Below are positions 32,034-44,214 of a DNA stretch of 64,000 nt, piece by piece. A model generated the notes under the pieces. It was given only the letters and a program-made list of their open reading frames with translations, was not told where the DNA came from and ran no database searches. Both the position numbers and the translations under genes were made by a program. Position 1 is the first letter of the stretch. Every line of letters starts with the position of its first letter. Source of the DNA: Pollenia angustigena (taxonomy: Eukaryota > Arthropoda > Insecta > Diptera > Polleniidae); contig OV884057.1 of assembly GCA_930367215.1 (NCBI GenBank), positions 110,943,284 to 111,007,283 of the forward strand, written 5' to 3'.

Positions 32034-33055
32034 TGATGCCAACAGTAGGGGATTTCCCCTTTTCTAGGGATTTTTTCGGAAAATTTCAACCGTAGGGAAA
32101 AGAGGACACAATTTTTTATTTTAGGGCATATTTATTTATTTATTTATTTTTCCTTACTGACTAATAACAATATTGACTTAAAATTAATGAATAACTATAT
32201 GCATTTTAAAATATACTACAAATTTACAGAATATGTATATGTAGTACATATTTACGAATAAAGAAAAACAATAAGAAAAATCAACAAATTGTGACATAGA
32301 ATTAAATTGTCTACATTACCTCGAAAAAGGATCAGCAATAGCGTAATTTTCTCTAAAAAAATTTTAACAAAAAGCAGATTATAATGACGCGTATTGTGAC
32401 AAGGTATATTAAATTTAGCAGACTCTACAGAAAATCACAACAAACATTACCATTTATAAGATTAACCATAAAAGAAACATTTAACATTGTACGACGACTT
32501 TTGAGCGATGGTAATTTTATTAATGCCAGTCTTCTAGCATAGGAAGGAAAGTTTTTCGAGTAACTCCAATGAAGATCACGTAAACAGAATAATAAAAATT
32601 GTTTTTGGACCGATTCAATACGAGAATTGTGAATGTTGTAAAATGGATCCCAAATGATTCACCCATATTCTAAGATTGGTCTAACGAGTGATAAGTAAAG
32701 TTGCTTCGTTATGTATGGATCGGTGAATTTTTAACCCAGCGCTTAATAAAGCCAAGAACGCCTCGAGCTTTATTAACAGTTAATGTAATATGAGAAACAA
32801 AGTTTAATTTAGGATCCAGTAAGACTCCAATATCAAGAAACGAATCAACCAACTCCAGTTGATGACCACCAAAAGCATAATTAACAGCAATACAGTTATT
32901 TCTATAAAAATGCATGCTTTTGCATTTCACAAGATTCAGCTCCATCATATTATGATTACACCATAAAAAGAAGTTATTAAGATCCGATTGAAGATAAAAA
33001 TGATCCGAAAAAAATCCCTAGAAAAGGGGAAATCCCCTACTGTTGGCATCACTGA
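32034..33055. mobile_element. hAT-like termini inside the palindrome
   Basis: CAGTGATGCCAACAGTAGGG at the left and its inverted copy ending at about 33055; the match extends about 55 bp inward. CAGNGNTGCCA is a common hAT terminus. No 8-bp direct flank is seen, because the flanks are themselves inverted copies. Confidence 0.65.
32126..32998 (-). pseudogene. LINE 3' fragment (RT thumb and C-terminus)
   Basis: On the minus strand: LNLVKCKSMHFYRNN, then LDIGVLLDPKLNFVSHI and ARGVLGFIKRW (thumb; 32709-32948), then in broken frames LVRPILEYG and FLLFCLRDLHWSYS. It ends in an AAATAAATAAATA tail (complement of 32127-32150). This is a 5'-truncated non-LTR insertion of the Jockey/CR1-like group. Confidence 0.75.
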
Positions 33056-33484
33056 ATGTGGGTGTATTCTTTCAAATAACAAACAAAAGTCCGACGATTT
33101 TCACCGATCGCTTAAAAAAAGTCACAAAAATTGCAGTGCAGGTTTGTGATAAAATCCGCTGCATACATCCAGGCTTGAACATTTTTTTGCACTTATCAAT
33201 TATAATTTTCCACAAATTTATTTTTACCGGCAAAACTGTTGATTATAAAGAAAAACATTATATGAACGGATTAAAGAAATTGTAATTCTAAATTTTTTTG
33301 AGTTTGTTTTAGCAAAATCGGACAAGTGGTTCTCGAGTTATGTTAAACAAAAAAACATCAAGAAAAGGAAAAAATTTAAAATGTCATAAAAAAAATGACA
33401 CATACGAACGCCAAACCCTTTGAGGGTTTTACTATACTGACCTAGTACCATCACCCTGACTTGGAATTTCTCACCCCCCAGATT

Positions 33485-34089
33485 GGCTGTTGTACTGTGT
33501 AATTGCTGGAAAATTATTTAAATGACAGATAATTCTCGCAAAAAAAAGATACAGAAACATTTGTGTGAGAAAAACCATTTTTTGTTTCATTTCACACTAT
33601 TTTTGTTGCAATTCACACGTTTCATGCGAAAAGTTTTACGATGTGAGAAATACGGAAACGGGCTACAGGTAGTCCAATATTATTTGCATGGTTAACAGTG
33701 GTCATATCTACCCACTGTAAAAAATTACATAATTTTCTCTACTCTTTCGTCCTGTTTGTGAAATAAGTGTACATGAAAAAAAAACTTTTTTTGCCTCTGC
33801 TGAAAATTGATAAATCTTAATTCAACTCCCTTTAGAGAAACCGGTGCGATATGTAAAATTTCATGAATTTATTTTTATAAAAAAGGCTTTTTTACATGCT
33901 CTTAAAAGTGTTTAGATAAAAACAAACGTAAAAAATTAGATAAAAATAGTAAAAAATTATTTACTTCTACTAATGAATGCTGATTTATTTATTTGAAGTG
34001 TCATCTGGGCCATTAAAAATAACAAGATTTAAAAAAAAAAAAATCATGAGAGTGTTCAGAGTAAATAAAAAGTTACCTAAACTTGGTTG
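33485..34089. other. Intergenic; right inverted partner of 27.33 kb
   Basis: 33530-33690 is an inverted match to 27300-27430 ('gtttctgtatttctcgcatc' on one side, its reverse-complement with a few changes here). The rest is AT-rich without features. Confidence 0.5.
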
Positions 34090-37078
34090 CAGCGTTGCCG
34101 TTGTGACACTTAAGTATCACTTTTGACCCTTTTTCATGCCAATGACACTTTTTGTGACCCTTTTTTTAATTTATCCCTTTGTATCATTTTAGCAAAATGT
34201 ATGCCACTTTTTGAACCTTTTTGAAAATAAGTTAAAATTTCAATTTCTTACGAAAGTTCTCATGAGTTTTGAGAACATTCATATAAAAATTACATGCGAC
34301 ACTATTATTACAGCAAATGACTTTTATACAACTGTCATATTCCATGCATATCTATTTTGTTCATTTAAACTGTCTGTATGCCATGATTTATGTATGTGAT
34401 TTGGCTTAAGTTTTCACAACGATAAGCTCTTATATACATATATGTATATTAAATTTGTATGAACGGTTATTTTTTTTTTGTTTTTGATAGATTTCCATTT
34501 AATTTTGTAGTTTAGCGTGCCATTCACGTATGTTTATATTTTCAACAAAACAAAACGCAAATGGACAAGTAAATATTACATTTCCAAATTTTTTTATTAA
34601 ATTATGTACAAAAATATATATTTTAACATTAGGTTTGTGGTTAAATTAAAAAGAATGGATGAGCAGCAGGCTTCATCAAGCAATATAGATCAAGAGTTGG
34701 AGTACGAAGAAATTTCCGACGTCGAAATAAATTCCTCATCAAGTGACACTTAAACACAAAAAATAAAAGTATTGTTCGGAAGTATTGCAAGAAGTGGGAA
34801 AGGGAGTATAAGTGGCTCAAGTTAGACCCAGACGCAAAGAAACCTATCTGTATTGCCTGTAAACAGTTGCTAAATAACCAAAAACCCCACTTAGATCGTC
34901 ATTCGAAAACTGCAAAGCATATGACCAATTTCAAACAAGCTCATGAAGCAAATACAATGAAAATAGCTCCATTTTTGTCAAAAAAAAAAAAAAAAAAATA
35001 ACGCTGGCTTTCAAAAGCGAGTTGCAGAAGCTGAAATAAAACTTGTTTTAAGAATGGTAGTTTCCAATCATTCATTTAATTCAATGAACAAGCTGGCAAA
35101 ATTTAATTCAAGCATACATCCGGATTCTGCTATAGCAAAGGCGGTAAGTAGTCCCGATTAAAGAAATTTTAAAACAAAAATGTATGTATTTATAACGCTT
35201 TATTTTGTATGAACATTTTATTTATAGGTAACATGTAGCCGCACGAAAGCAAAGCAAATTGTTAATTTTCTAGGAAAAGAAGGCATAATAAATGTGGTAA
35301 AAAATATGAAAGCACAGAGTTTCAGCCTCATAATAGATGAAACCACTGACATATCTACTGAAAAGTGCTTAGTTGTGGTAGTAAGGCAATTCGACAGAAA
35401 TAAAGGAAATACTGTTGACAAATTCTTGCGATTAGTAAAGCCGGAAAATGGAACTGGTGAAGCTATTGCCAATACTATATTTGAAATGTTAGAACAAAAC
35501 CAAATAGCTTTTTCAAATTTCATTGGGTTCGCTACAGATAATGCTTCTACAATGGTCGGTAAAAATAAAGGGGTAGCTACTCTTCTAAAAAGAAAGATAC
35601 CACATTTGTTTCATATTGGTTGTGTTTGTCACTCAATAATCTTAGTAAGCAGTTCAGCTCTTACATGTATTCCACCAGATGTAGAGCACCTGCTTAGAAA
35701 CATTTTTAAATATTTTAAAAGCGCAAAAAGGCAAAGTGAATATAATTGTCTTCAAAATATATTTGATGTGCCTGAGCACAAGCTTTTAAGACTGAGTGAT
35801 ACCAGATGGTTGTCATTTGAATCAGTCGCTAAGAGAGTATTGGAGCAGTGGTCAGTATTGCAACATTTTTTTCTTCTGGAACAATATGAAGAAAAAACTG
35901 CAATAAATAAGTAAAAAATAAAAATTGTACAAGAAGAATTATCGGTAACAAATTAAATTTATTTAAAATTTTTTGCATATATACTTCAAATTATAAATAA
36001 ACTGAACCTAAATTTTCAGAGTGAAACCTCACAAATAATTAATCTTCTTCCCTCGACCAAAGAAATTTTATCAATAATTTTTACAAACTTTTTGAAAAAA
36101 GAATACTATGTTGAAAAAGAAATAGAGGATATTGATTTTGAAAATATTTTATATGCAAAGGACACATTTGATATATATATATATATATAGGGCATGATGC
36201 AGAGGCCGAAATATGTGTTAATTTGTATCCAAGATGTGATGTTATAGAAATAAAAACTAACATTTTGAATTTTTATTAAAAAATTGTGTCACGATATGAT
36301 AGCAAGAATAGATATAACAAACAAAAAACTTAATATTTTGAGATATTTTGATCCGGTTTTTATTAATTCCAAACAAGATATAAATTATTTTGAAATTGTT
36401 TCTGAGTTCAAAGACATAATTGTAAATCCAGAAACTTTTATCAATGAGTTTAAATTGCTAGAAAGTAATATAAACAGCAAAACGTATGAAGATATACGAA
36501 AAATAACTAACACGGAAAATTTTTGGTTCAAGATAGGAAATTTGAAAAATAGATTTGATGAAAATATATATTCAAACTTATATGAATTCGTTACATATAT
36601 ATGAACGAATTTTTTCAAAGCTATCACTGATCAAAAATAAACTTACAAACAAACTTAAAATAGAAACTTGTGAGTCCATGCTTTCCTCCCTTAATTTGCT
36701 CGAATCTGAGCTGGAAGAATGGACTCCATGTGAAGAATTAATTACAAAATATAGAATAAGTATTTCTAAAAAGTAATAAAAATTATCAAAGGTTTTTGTA
36801 AAGTAACTTAATTTTTTGATAATATGACTAATACTTGAATGTACCTGTGAATTGTTTTTTAGTTTTAACATTGATTTATAATTCAAGGTTGTATAATTAC
36901 TTTTATTTTAGTATGTATTTAATTAATTGTTAAAATTCGTTTTTGTTTTTTTTTTTAATGAAATAAATATTATTTTTTTTTGTTCACAAAAAACTTGACC
37001 CTATTTTACTTAAAAATACCCTTTTTTCCTAAATACCCTTTTTATGACACTTTTTCAAATTTTTCAACGGCAACCCTG
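34090..37078 (+). mobile_element. hAT transposon, complete ends, degenerate
   Basis: The ends are CAGCGTTGCCGTTG and, inverted, CAGGGTTGCCGTTG; an exact 8-bp duplication CTTGGTTG flanks both sides (34082-34089, 37079-37086). Subterminal 'gtgacactt' / 'atgacacttttt' words are also shared. Inside is a hAT transposase gene in pieces. Eight-bp duplications and CAGNGTTGCC ends define the hAT superfamily. Confidence 0.95.
34651..36775 (+). pseudogene. hAT transposase, disrupted
   Basis: An ATG near 34654 opens an acidic N-terminus that stops at about 34752. A BED-type zinc finger follows (CIACK...HLDRHSKTAKH, about 34850-34925), then a poly-A-like Lys run with frame loss. A GT...AG interval at about 35141-35227 looks like an intron. 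The catalytic part (35228-35913) has IIDETTDIS, FATDNASTMVG, CVCHS and LSDTRWLS blocks. The C-terminal dimerisation region is in broken frames (ERIFSKLSLIKNKL near 36607). A microsatellite (TA)n at 36174 and several stops show decay. Closest kind: hAT transposases of the type domesticated as ZBED/ZMYM-like proteins. Confidence 0.88.
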
Positions 37079-37084
37079 CTTGGT

Positions 37085-37515
37085 TGGTAAGTTGATAAAT
37101 ATGTATAGGGAAACGCGACTATAACGATGCAACAAAACACACTTGTCCCAGTTCCTTATATTTATGTTATTTTTGTCAAAGTTATTTTCGGGAATACAAA
37201 GTTTATTATTAATACGATTTCCATATGACGTGCTTAATTCCCAATTTTTCATATTTGAATGTTGAGGGAAAGCTAGCTTCTATGCGCATTTCACTGGTTG
37301 CTAAGGCCAGCACATCAGGAAACCTTTTCCAAAAATTTTAGAAAAGCCAAAACTATTTAACAAATAAAACCCTAAAGCGAATAAGAATTATAAACACTCT
37401 AAGTCTTTCTTGTAACAATATCAAAGCTTAAACAAAACACCAACAATAAACAGTGAGTTAATCTTTTCTTACATCCCCCTACAATTGGTTGGGTTCTTTC
37501 CGACTCGAATTACAC
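37085..37515 (-). repeat. Repeat family R, copy 1
   Basis: It shares with 52445-52800 the words 'agaacccaaccaattgtagg', 'ggtttcctgatg', 'aatgcgcatagaagctagct' and 'gtattcccg' (here on the minus strand). Nature unknown; perhaps an LTR or a MITE. Confidence 0.7.
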
Positions 37516-37529
37516 AGGCCAACACTCAA

Positions 37530-38033
37530 TTTGCTTCTTTGAATTTATCGACTGATTCTAGTTAAGTTGGGTGCGCTGAATTCAAAACTGCAATCAGTTT
37601 GTCTCTTTCAGCTCTAGTTTTCATGATATAGCTTTTTTATATCCTCCACTTATGACCTCCAATTACCCAAATTTTTTTTTTCCAAATTTTTTTTTTTTAT
37701 CAAAATTTTTTATTTACTGTTCTAGTTATTGCCAAAAAAAAAATTCCCAAATTTTTTTAAGTATTTAAAAAGTAAAACTTTTCAAAGGAATTTAAAAAAA
37801 AAAATAAAAAGAAGTAAAACTGTTTCATACAAATTTATTAAAATAAAAAAATACTTAAAAAAATATGGATTTTTTTTTTTTTTGGCAATAACTATAACAG
37901 TAAATAAAAAATTTTGATAAAAAAAAAATGTTGGAAAAAAAAATTTGGGTAATTGGTAATTGGAGGTCATAAGTGGAGGGTATAAAAAAGCAAATTAACA
38001 AGAATCAGTTGATAAATTCAAAGAAGCAAAAAT
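37530..38033. mobile_element. Foldback element, about 500 bp
   Basis: 'gcttctttgaatttatcgac' (37541) faces 'ttgataaattcaaagaagc' (38010), and 'tccacttatgacctccaatt' faces 'aattggaggtcataagtgga'. The interior is A/T homopolymer-rich and also self-complementary. Confidence 0.7.
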
Positions 38034-38049
38034 CTTTTTTAATTTTGTC

Positions 38050-38360
38050 GGGCTGTGTTATAGTTGTAAGTGGGTTAAAAGAAAAAACAAACTGCTTCAT
38101 TCTATTATCTTCGTAAGAAAACAACAAAAAAAAACAATTTGCCAATTCAGTTTTATGCACGGGCACATGCAATTATATTATCAAAGTTATTTTCGGGAAT
38201 ACAAAGTTTATTATTAATACAATTTCCGTATGACGTGCTTAATTCCCAATTTTTAACATTTGATTAATACACTGAAATTCATTGTTGAGGGAAAGCTAGC
38301 TTCTATGCGCATTTCACAGGTTGCTAAGGCCATCTCATCAGGAAACCTTTTCCAAAAATT
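38050..38360 (-). repeat. Repeat family R, copy 2
   Basis: 'aatgcgcata'-type text reappears inverted ('agctagcttctatgcgcatt' at 38294), with 'ttcgggaatacaaagtttat' at 38191. Copies 1 and 2 flank the foldback element, so that element may have split a tandem pair. Confidence 0.65.
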
Positions 38361-38849
38361 TTATTTTTGATTATGCAAAATTACAGTGTAAGAGATCTGC
38401 AATGGAAAATAGTCTTTCAGATGCGACAGAACACATTTGAAAATAAAGAACTCCTGCGCCATTTTCTTTAAGTATAGGTATAACATTTTGTTGCGGCCGT
38501 AAACAAGCGGATCTGCGTCTCTAGAAATATAAGGAGATCTAGGTATCTTTTGACTTCTTCTTTAGCAGAATCACAGCAAAAGGTGAAGAGAGGCTCATCC
38601 TCCACGGATATCTTGTAATTTTTTCACAAACGCTTCAAAGGCCAGTTCATGTAGACGCGAAAAATCTTTTCGCGAATTAAATTCAGTGTATTACATACAC
38701 ATACCTTGTTAAATGTGCCTTGATAGAATTACATATTGTTACGTTACTGCCTTTCAATTACGTTTTGGTTTATTAAACTGTTTCGAGTTCTTTATTGCAC
38801 TTTAATAAAATTAAATAAACACAACACTTTAATGTAAAACACTTATATA
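38361..38849. other. Intergenic, nothing recognised
   Basis: Mixed-composition sequence without a supported frame or repeat. Confidence 0.5.
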
Positions 38850-39880
38850 CACAGAAAAAATTATTTTTCCAATTCAAACAAAAAATTTGTAGAATCAAAC
38901 AATTTTTTGTCTAAAATCGGTCCTACAAACAAATTCGCATATTCAAACAATTTATTTGCATTTTGTTTATTGAAAAAAAACACCGATTTTTTCAAACAAA
39001 TAATTTTACAGAATCAAACAAAAAGTTTACTGAAATGCATATAAATTTCAAACAAATAATTTTGCTGAATCAAACAAAAAAGTTTTGGCACAAGCAATGA
39101 CGCGCACACAAGCAAGCACTGTTGGCGAAGATGAAGCAGAGCAGAGCGGCCGGCTGGCTTTGAGACACATTTTTTTGTTGGAATAATTTTTGAACGAAGT
39201 CATATTTATACTCACAGTGTTTTTCTTCATCATTCACTGTTGCTTTATCCTTTCCTTTGCTAATGAAGAAGAAATGTAACCAAAAACGGCGGCAGACCGA
39301 CTCGATATGTTTTCCGCCATCATTCTATTTTTGTATTTGATGTATTTAAACAAACTATTTGAAAAAATTGAATACGGGATTTTGTTTTTTTTTTTTTACC
39401 AACTTTGAAACCAACCAAAAATTTATTTTGTTTCTTATAATGTGTTTTTTCTGTTGTTTAAAAAAAAATGAAACGTTTTTTTTACCTGCTATTGTTTTTG
39501 TTGTTTTTTTACTACAAACCTCGTCACGCTATTTTATCATTTTTCTTATTTCTGTACTTTTTTAAAGCGTCCAAAAATAGACTGCATGTGTTTTTTGTTG
39601 TAGTTCTTATATTTCACATAAAGAAGTGTTGCTTACAATCAATAAAAAAAAATGCAAAAAGACGACAACATTAAAGAGCGTTAAATATTTCATACAAAAT
39701 TATGAAAACTTCAAACCAATAGCGCGCTTATTAAATTTTTGAAGAGTTGTCCACATTTTTGTTGGTTAAATAAAAATCAAACAAAAATATTGATTGAATC
39801 AGTAAAAAAATTTGTAGAAATCAAAAAAATTTTCAAACAAGCGTTTGTTTGAAAATAATTCGGCAATAATTTTTTCTGTG
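38850..39880. mobile_element. 1.0-kb TA-flanked inverted-repeat element, copy 2
   Basis: Same family as 2919-3931, the two differing by scattered changes and small indels. Ends CACAGAAAAAATTATT and inverted; TA at 38848-38849 and 39881-39882. Confidence 0.88.
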
Positions 39881-39998
39881 TATTAAGAACTTAGTCACTT
39901 TAGCAACCGAAATTTACAGCTTTTATTTACAACTTACTATTGTTATCAACACACTTCAATGTTTATAGTAAACTTTTGATGATAGCCGCCGCAAGTAT

Positions 39999-40258
39999 GT
40001 GCTGGTTCACACAGGTCAAGTTTGACTCTTCAAGTCTTGAGCTTTTAGGAGAGAGGGGTAAAGAGAATGGAAAGGGGTACATACTTGACCGTACCAGTCA
40101 GTTTTATATTTTTCTTTTTTCATCCGTATTATAATAAAAAGCTACAAAGTTGAAGGAAAAGAAAACAAAAATTAATTTTGTGCATGAACGTGAACGCAAG
40201 TTCAAAAGAAAATTTAAATAAAACTGTTCAAGTAAACTTGACCTGTGTGAACCAGCAC
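39999..40258. mobile_element. MITE, 260 bp
   Basis: GTGCTGGTTCACACAGGTCA and its inverted copy TGACCTGTGTGAACCAGCAC form the ends; TAT flanks both sides. Confidence 0.8.
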
Positions 40259-40261
40259 TAT

Positions 40262-41182
40262 TTGTACTGTAATTCAGCCATCTAGAACACCCGAACTGTT
40301 TCTCGAAGGTTCGAGGCTTTACTTATTCACCACTCTATCGTCTATTATGATTTATGGCGGAACTTATGTTTACATAATTACACCACTTATACTAAAGCTT
40401 TTTTAACGGTAATTTCTAGGACTTTCTACACATTGGGATTGAAGTGTACTAAATTATAACAATTTTTAATAACAATGTTAACTAATAAAATTACTTATAT
40501 ACACAAAACAACTAATAAATACAAGATTAATACATAAATTCATCTAGTTCTTTACCAATAATTACATTTAATTCTTAACTAAAGTTACTTTCGTAACAAT
40601 ATATTATTTTTTATATTCAGGTATGTGATGAAAATCGATCGATTTCAAAACGATCGATTGTTAAAGCTGTGATGAATTTCGAATTATTTTTTTTATATTA
40701 CTTTTTTTTAAATTATTGTGGAAAAAATTTAAGTCCATCTCTATTACATCTCAAAAAGTTTTCTGTTACTAAAAATGTATGAACTTTATTTTTATGATTT
40801 CACTTTAAATAAGCTAAGTAGAATAGTGGGAGTGAACGTCGGTTTATAAATGACCGAGTTATAGACCAATTACTTCATTTTGCTTCCCGAAATATGTAAT
40901 CGCTTCGGCACAATAGTACCGATGCTTAATGATATAAGAGGACCAAATTTGACTCAGATATTTATATTTACACAAAGAACCTACTTTCATAAGTTCTGGT
41001 ACACGGTTTTTTGCAATTTTCAAAAACTTAGATCAGAGATGCATTTTCGTCAAATCGTTATCGTGTAAACTATTCTTTAGTATATTTTGCTCCTTTTGCA
41101 TTTACTAGCCACTGATAGATGAAATATATGACAAATATTCTTCAATCGCTAATGGGCAGTAACGTAAATTTTTTCTTAAGCT
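40262..41182. other. Intergenic, no gene
   Basis: AT-rich. A short inverted 'cgatcgatttcaaaacgatcg' sits at 40636. Nothing else could be supported. Confidence 0.5.
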
Positions 41183-41342
41183 CAAATTAGACGTGACAGA
41201 AACATAATGCCACAGCCGTAACGGCGAATTTAGAAACCAAAATTGAATTGGTTTGTCGTTTTGGCAATGCAGTCGCTATGGTAATTAAATAAATTTAAAC
41301 TGTATTAATACAGTTTTTATATGGTTATGTCACGTCTAATTG
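41183..41342. mobile_element. MITE, 160 bp
   Basis: 'caaattagacgtgacag' at the left and 'tgtcacgtctaattg' at the right are inverted copies; about 17 bp shared. Confidence 0.6.
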
Positions 41343-41395
41343 TAGACGGGCAGTTGTAGTGATAGTCACGGTTGTGACTATCAACGAAAAGTGAT

Positions 41396-41721
41396 ATTTA
41401 ATTTAATTTAAATTAGATTAAATGAGTTTTGAGGTGGGTCTAGCTAGGTCCAATATTTTAAGGTGTTACAAACATCAGCACAAATGCTGGTGTGGGTATA
41501 AAAAGAAATTGTGATGAGAATGTCAGATATCTATGATTATTTTTCGTCTGATGATAATGAAAATAACTAAGAGCGCTATATTCGGCTAGGCCGAATCTTT
41601 TATGCTTATCTTATATCTTATCTTATAATCTTATATCACTTGATTCTAATTTTTTATTATTTGTTGGACTTTCACTTTAGTGGTGATTATTGCAAAGGAA
41701 AATTGATTGCAGTCATATTAT
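41396..41721 (-). mobile_element. DINE-like fragments, minus strand
   Basis: A head fragment (complement of 41465-41506 reads tatacccacaccagcatttg) and, separately, a 3' tail with the TTCGGC...GCCGAA hairpin at 41581-41595 and 'gagcgctata', the inverse of the tail at 45091. The tail body extends rightward to the next copy. Confidence 0.6.
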
Positions 41722-42154
41722 TATACCCTCCACCACAATTAGTTGTGAAGAGGGTATATTAAGTTTGTCATTGCGTGTGAAACTTTTTTATTATTCATCT
41801 CAGACCCTATAAAGTATATATATTCTGGGTCCTTGAGTAATTTTAAGTCGATTTAGCCATGTCCGTCTGTCCGTCTGTTGAAAACACGCTCACTTTCGAA
41901 AAACTCAAAAGAAATAAACAAACTTGGTGTCAAATTGCTTGTAGTTATCCTAAGCAGTTTGGGATTGAAATCCAGCAAAATCTGTTCAATAGGATCTGAG
42001 CTATGAATCAAAATGTGGAACCACCACCTAAAAAAAATTGATAATTTTGTTACAAAAACTAACATTTCGCAACAATTCGTTTTATTTAACTGGAAATCAC
42101 GCTGTAAAATTTCTTGAAGATCCGTCCATGATTTACCCAAGGCCCCATATAAGC

Positions 42155-42761
42155 CCTACTCCCGAAAAACAGTATAGTAAGCCTAAAACCCTAACTAACA
42201 ATGCTATCATAACAAATTTTGGCACGTCACAGTTAAATAGGACTAGAAATGAAACTATTAAGTTTCGTAAAGATCGGTCCATAATTTACCATAGGCCCCA
42301 TATAAAACCTACTTCCAGAAAACAGTTTAGTACGCCTAAATCCGTAAAAAATAATGCTATCATAACAAAATTTGGTACATCAAAATTTTTTAGAACTAAA
42401 AATAAGACTGTGAAATTTCGTGAAGATCGGTCCATAATTTACCATAGGCCCGATATAAACCTTACTCCCGGAAAACAGCTTAGTACGCCTAAAAACGTAA
42501 AAAAGAATGCTATCATAACAAAATTTGGTACATCACAGTTTTATTGAACGAGAAATAAGACATTAAAATTTTGTGAAGAACGGTCCATCATTTACCATAG
42601 GCCCCATATAAACCTTACTCCCGGAAAACAGCTTAGTAAACCTAAATACGTAAAAAATAATGCTATCATAACAAAATTTGGAACATATAAGATTTACAGG
42701 ACTAGAAATTAGACTGTGAAATTTCGTGAAGATCAGTTCATAATTTTCCCTAGGCCCCATA
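42155..42761 (+). repeat. 153-bp minisatellite (51 codons), part 1
   Basis: The word AACAGtttAGTAcGCC recurs at 42168, 42321, 42474 and 42627, exactly 153 bp apart. Since 153 is a multiple of three, units stay in one frame and create a 169-codon open stretch (42038-42547) that is not evidence for a gene. A fifth unit follows the nested MITE (44478). Confidence 0.92.
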
Positions 42762-43483
42762 TAGGGTTGCCATACGTACTGTTTTAAGCAGTACATGTAC
42801 TGATTTTTTGCAATTGTACTGTTTTATGCACAACTCCTAAAACAGTACGCAAATGTACTGTTTTTTACACTTTGTACTGTTTTTTGTACTGTTTTTTTTT
42901 TGCTCAGTCTATATTTAACAGAACTGGCTTACAAAAAATTATGTTGTGTTACAAAAAAAAAGTTCTAACATAATAAGAGTTTTTACGCTGTGGTCATTGT
43001 TTTCTCATAAATACACAGTAGAAATCTAAATTATAATGGGTGGCTCGTAGCAGTGGTATATTTTCGTGTTGTTATGATTTTATGGCTACCTCTTCCAATA
43101 GTCTTTCCCTTTCCACACCTGAGAAAGACAAAAATAAAATCTAAATTTTTTTAAGTACTAAAAAATACTTATTCCAAAACAGTTATCGTTAATTTTTAGA
43201 ACTTTTTTAATTTTCGGCATGTTCTGGAAATCGAAATCACGTAAAATTGAAAATAAACAAATTTGGAAAATTATCCGTGTTCAAAATTTATAAAAATACC
43301 TAATACCTTTGAGGACCACGTTTCTTTACCTAAACAACTGAAATAAGAAAAAGATAAGTAAATTTTTACAAAATTTTTTTGAAAATATTCATCGTTTTCA
43401 ATTGCACTTGATTTTAAATATTTTCAGATTTTGTGAAATAAAAATAAACCAAACTATTTTTTTTGGATTTTATAGATTAATGG

Positions 43484-43815
43484 CCAATTTCACCAAGTTC
43501 AGGGGGCAAATTATGGCAGTCGTGATCGAATACTTTTTCGATTCGAAAGCAATTTTATTTCTAATTCTCTCTGTCTATACTGAACGGATCGAAATTATTT
43601 TTTTAGTATTGTAAAGCATTTATTTTAGTTTTCCCAACACTGAAAAAATAATAACGATTCGTTCAGTATCAACTGAAATAACATTGCCTTCGAATCTAAA
43701 AAGTATTCGATAACCGCTGCCATAATTTGCCCCCAGGTTTAATTAACTTTCATTATAAAAGTCAAAAAACCTATTGTTTTAGTAATAGTTAATTATAGCT
43801 GAACTTGGTAAAATA
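43484..43815. mobile_element. Palindromic MITE inside the hAT-like MITE
   Basis: CCAATTTCACCAAGTTCAG at the left; CTGAACTTGGTaAAAT at the right. Inner arms: 'gggggcaaattatggcag' faces 'ctgccataatttgccccc', and 'tcgaatactttt' faces 'aaaagtattcga'. Confidence 0.75.
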
Positions 43816-44214
43816 AGCCGTAAATAATTTAAAAATTATTTAAAATTGGAAAATTAAATTAGGAAACGAAGATTTTCTCAAATTCTATATGATTTGTGCA
43901 ACTATGTGTGTAGTGAAAATTGCTTTAAATACGAATATGTTTAAAGAAAATCGTACTTACAAAGTCAATGAGTTGATTGTTTTGAGCTAAGTAAGGCTTT
44001 TCTCCTTTCTTATATGGCTTACAGCAATGTTATGGTTTTCCTGGCCAAATGCTTCGTTTGTGGTGTTTGCTTTTTAAACGCAAATGGAGTAATTTCATAT
44101 GTATATTTATGAAATGCCATAAACTGGAAATAATTCCTTTGACGTTACACATTTTAAGTGTATTTCTTTCTTTGTATAATTGTTGTTGCATATTCAATCA
44201 AAAGTTTAAAATAT

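Larger units (their letters stand above)
31602..33484. mobile_element. Large palindromic element, about 480-bp arms
   Basis: The left arm (31602 to about 32090: CTGGGGGGTGCGAAATTCC, 'gtactaggtcagtatagtaa', 'tccgattttgctaaaacaaa') is matched inverted by 33003-33484. The spacer is 0.9 kb. TTG is found at both flanks. Inner parts of the arms carry hAT-like ends. Confidence 0.85.

Noticed and set aside
36174..36190. (TA)n tract as a promoter element
   Set aside because: It is a microsatellite within the decayed hAT transposase gene.
42038..42547. 169-codon protein with internal repeats
   Set aside because: The frame is open only because the minisatellite period is a multiple of three; it lies inside a Helitron-type element.
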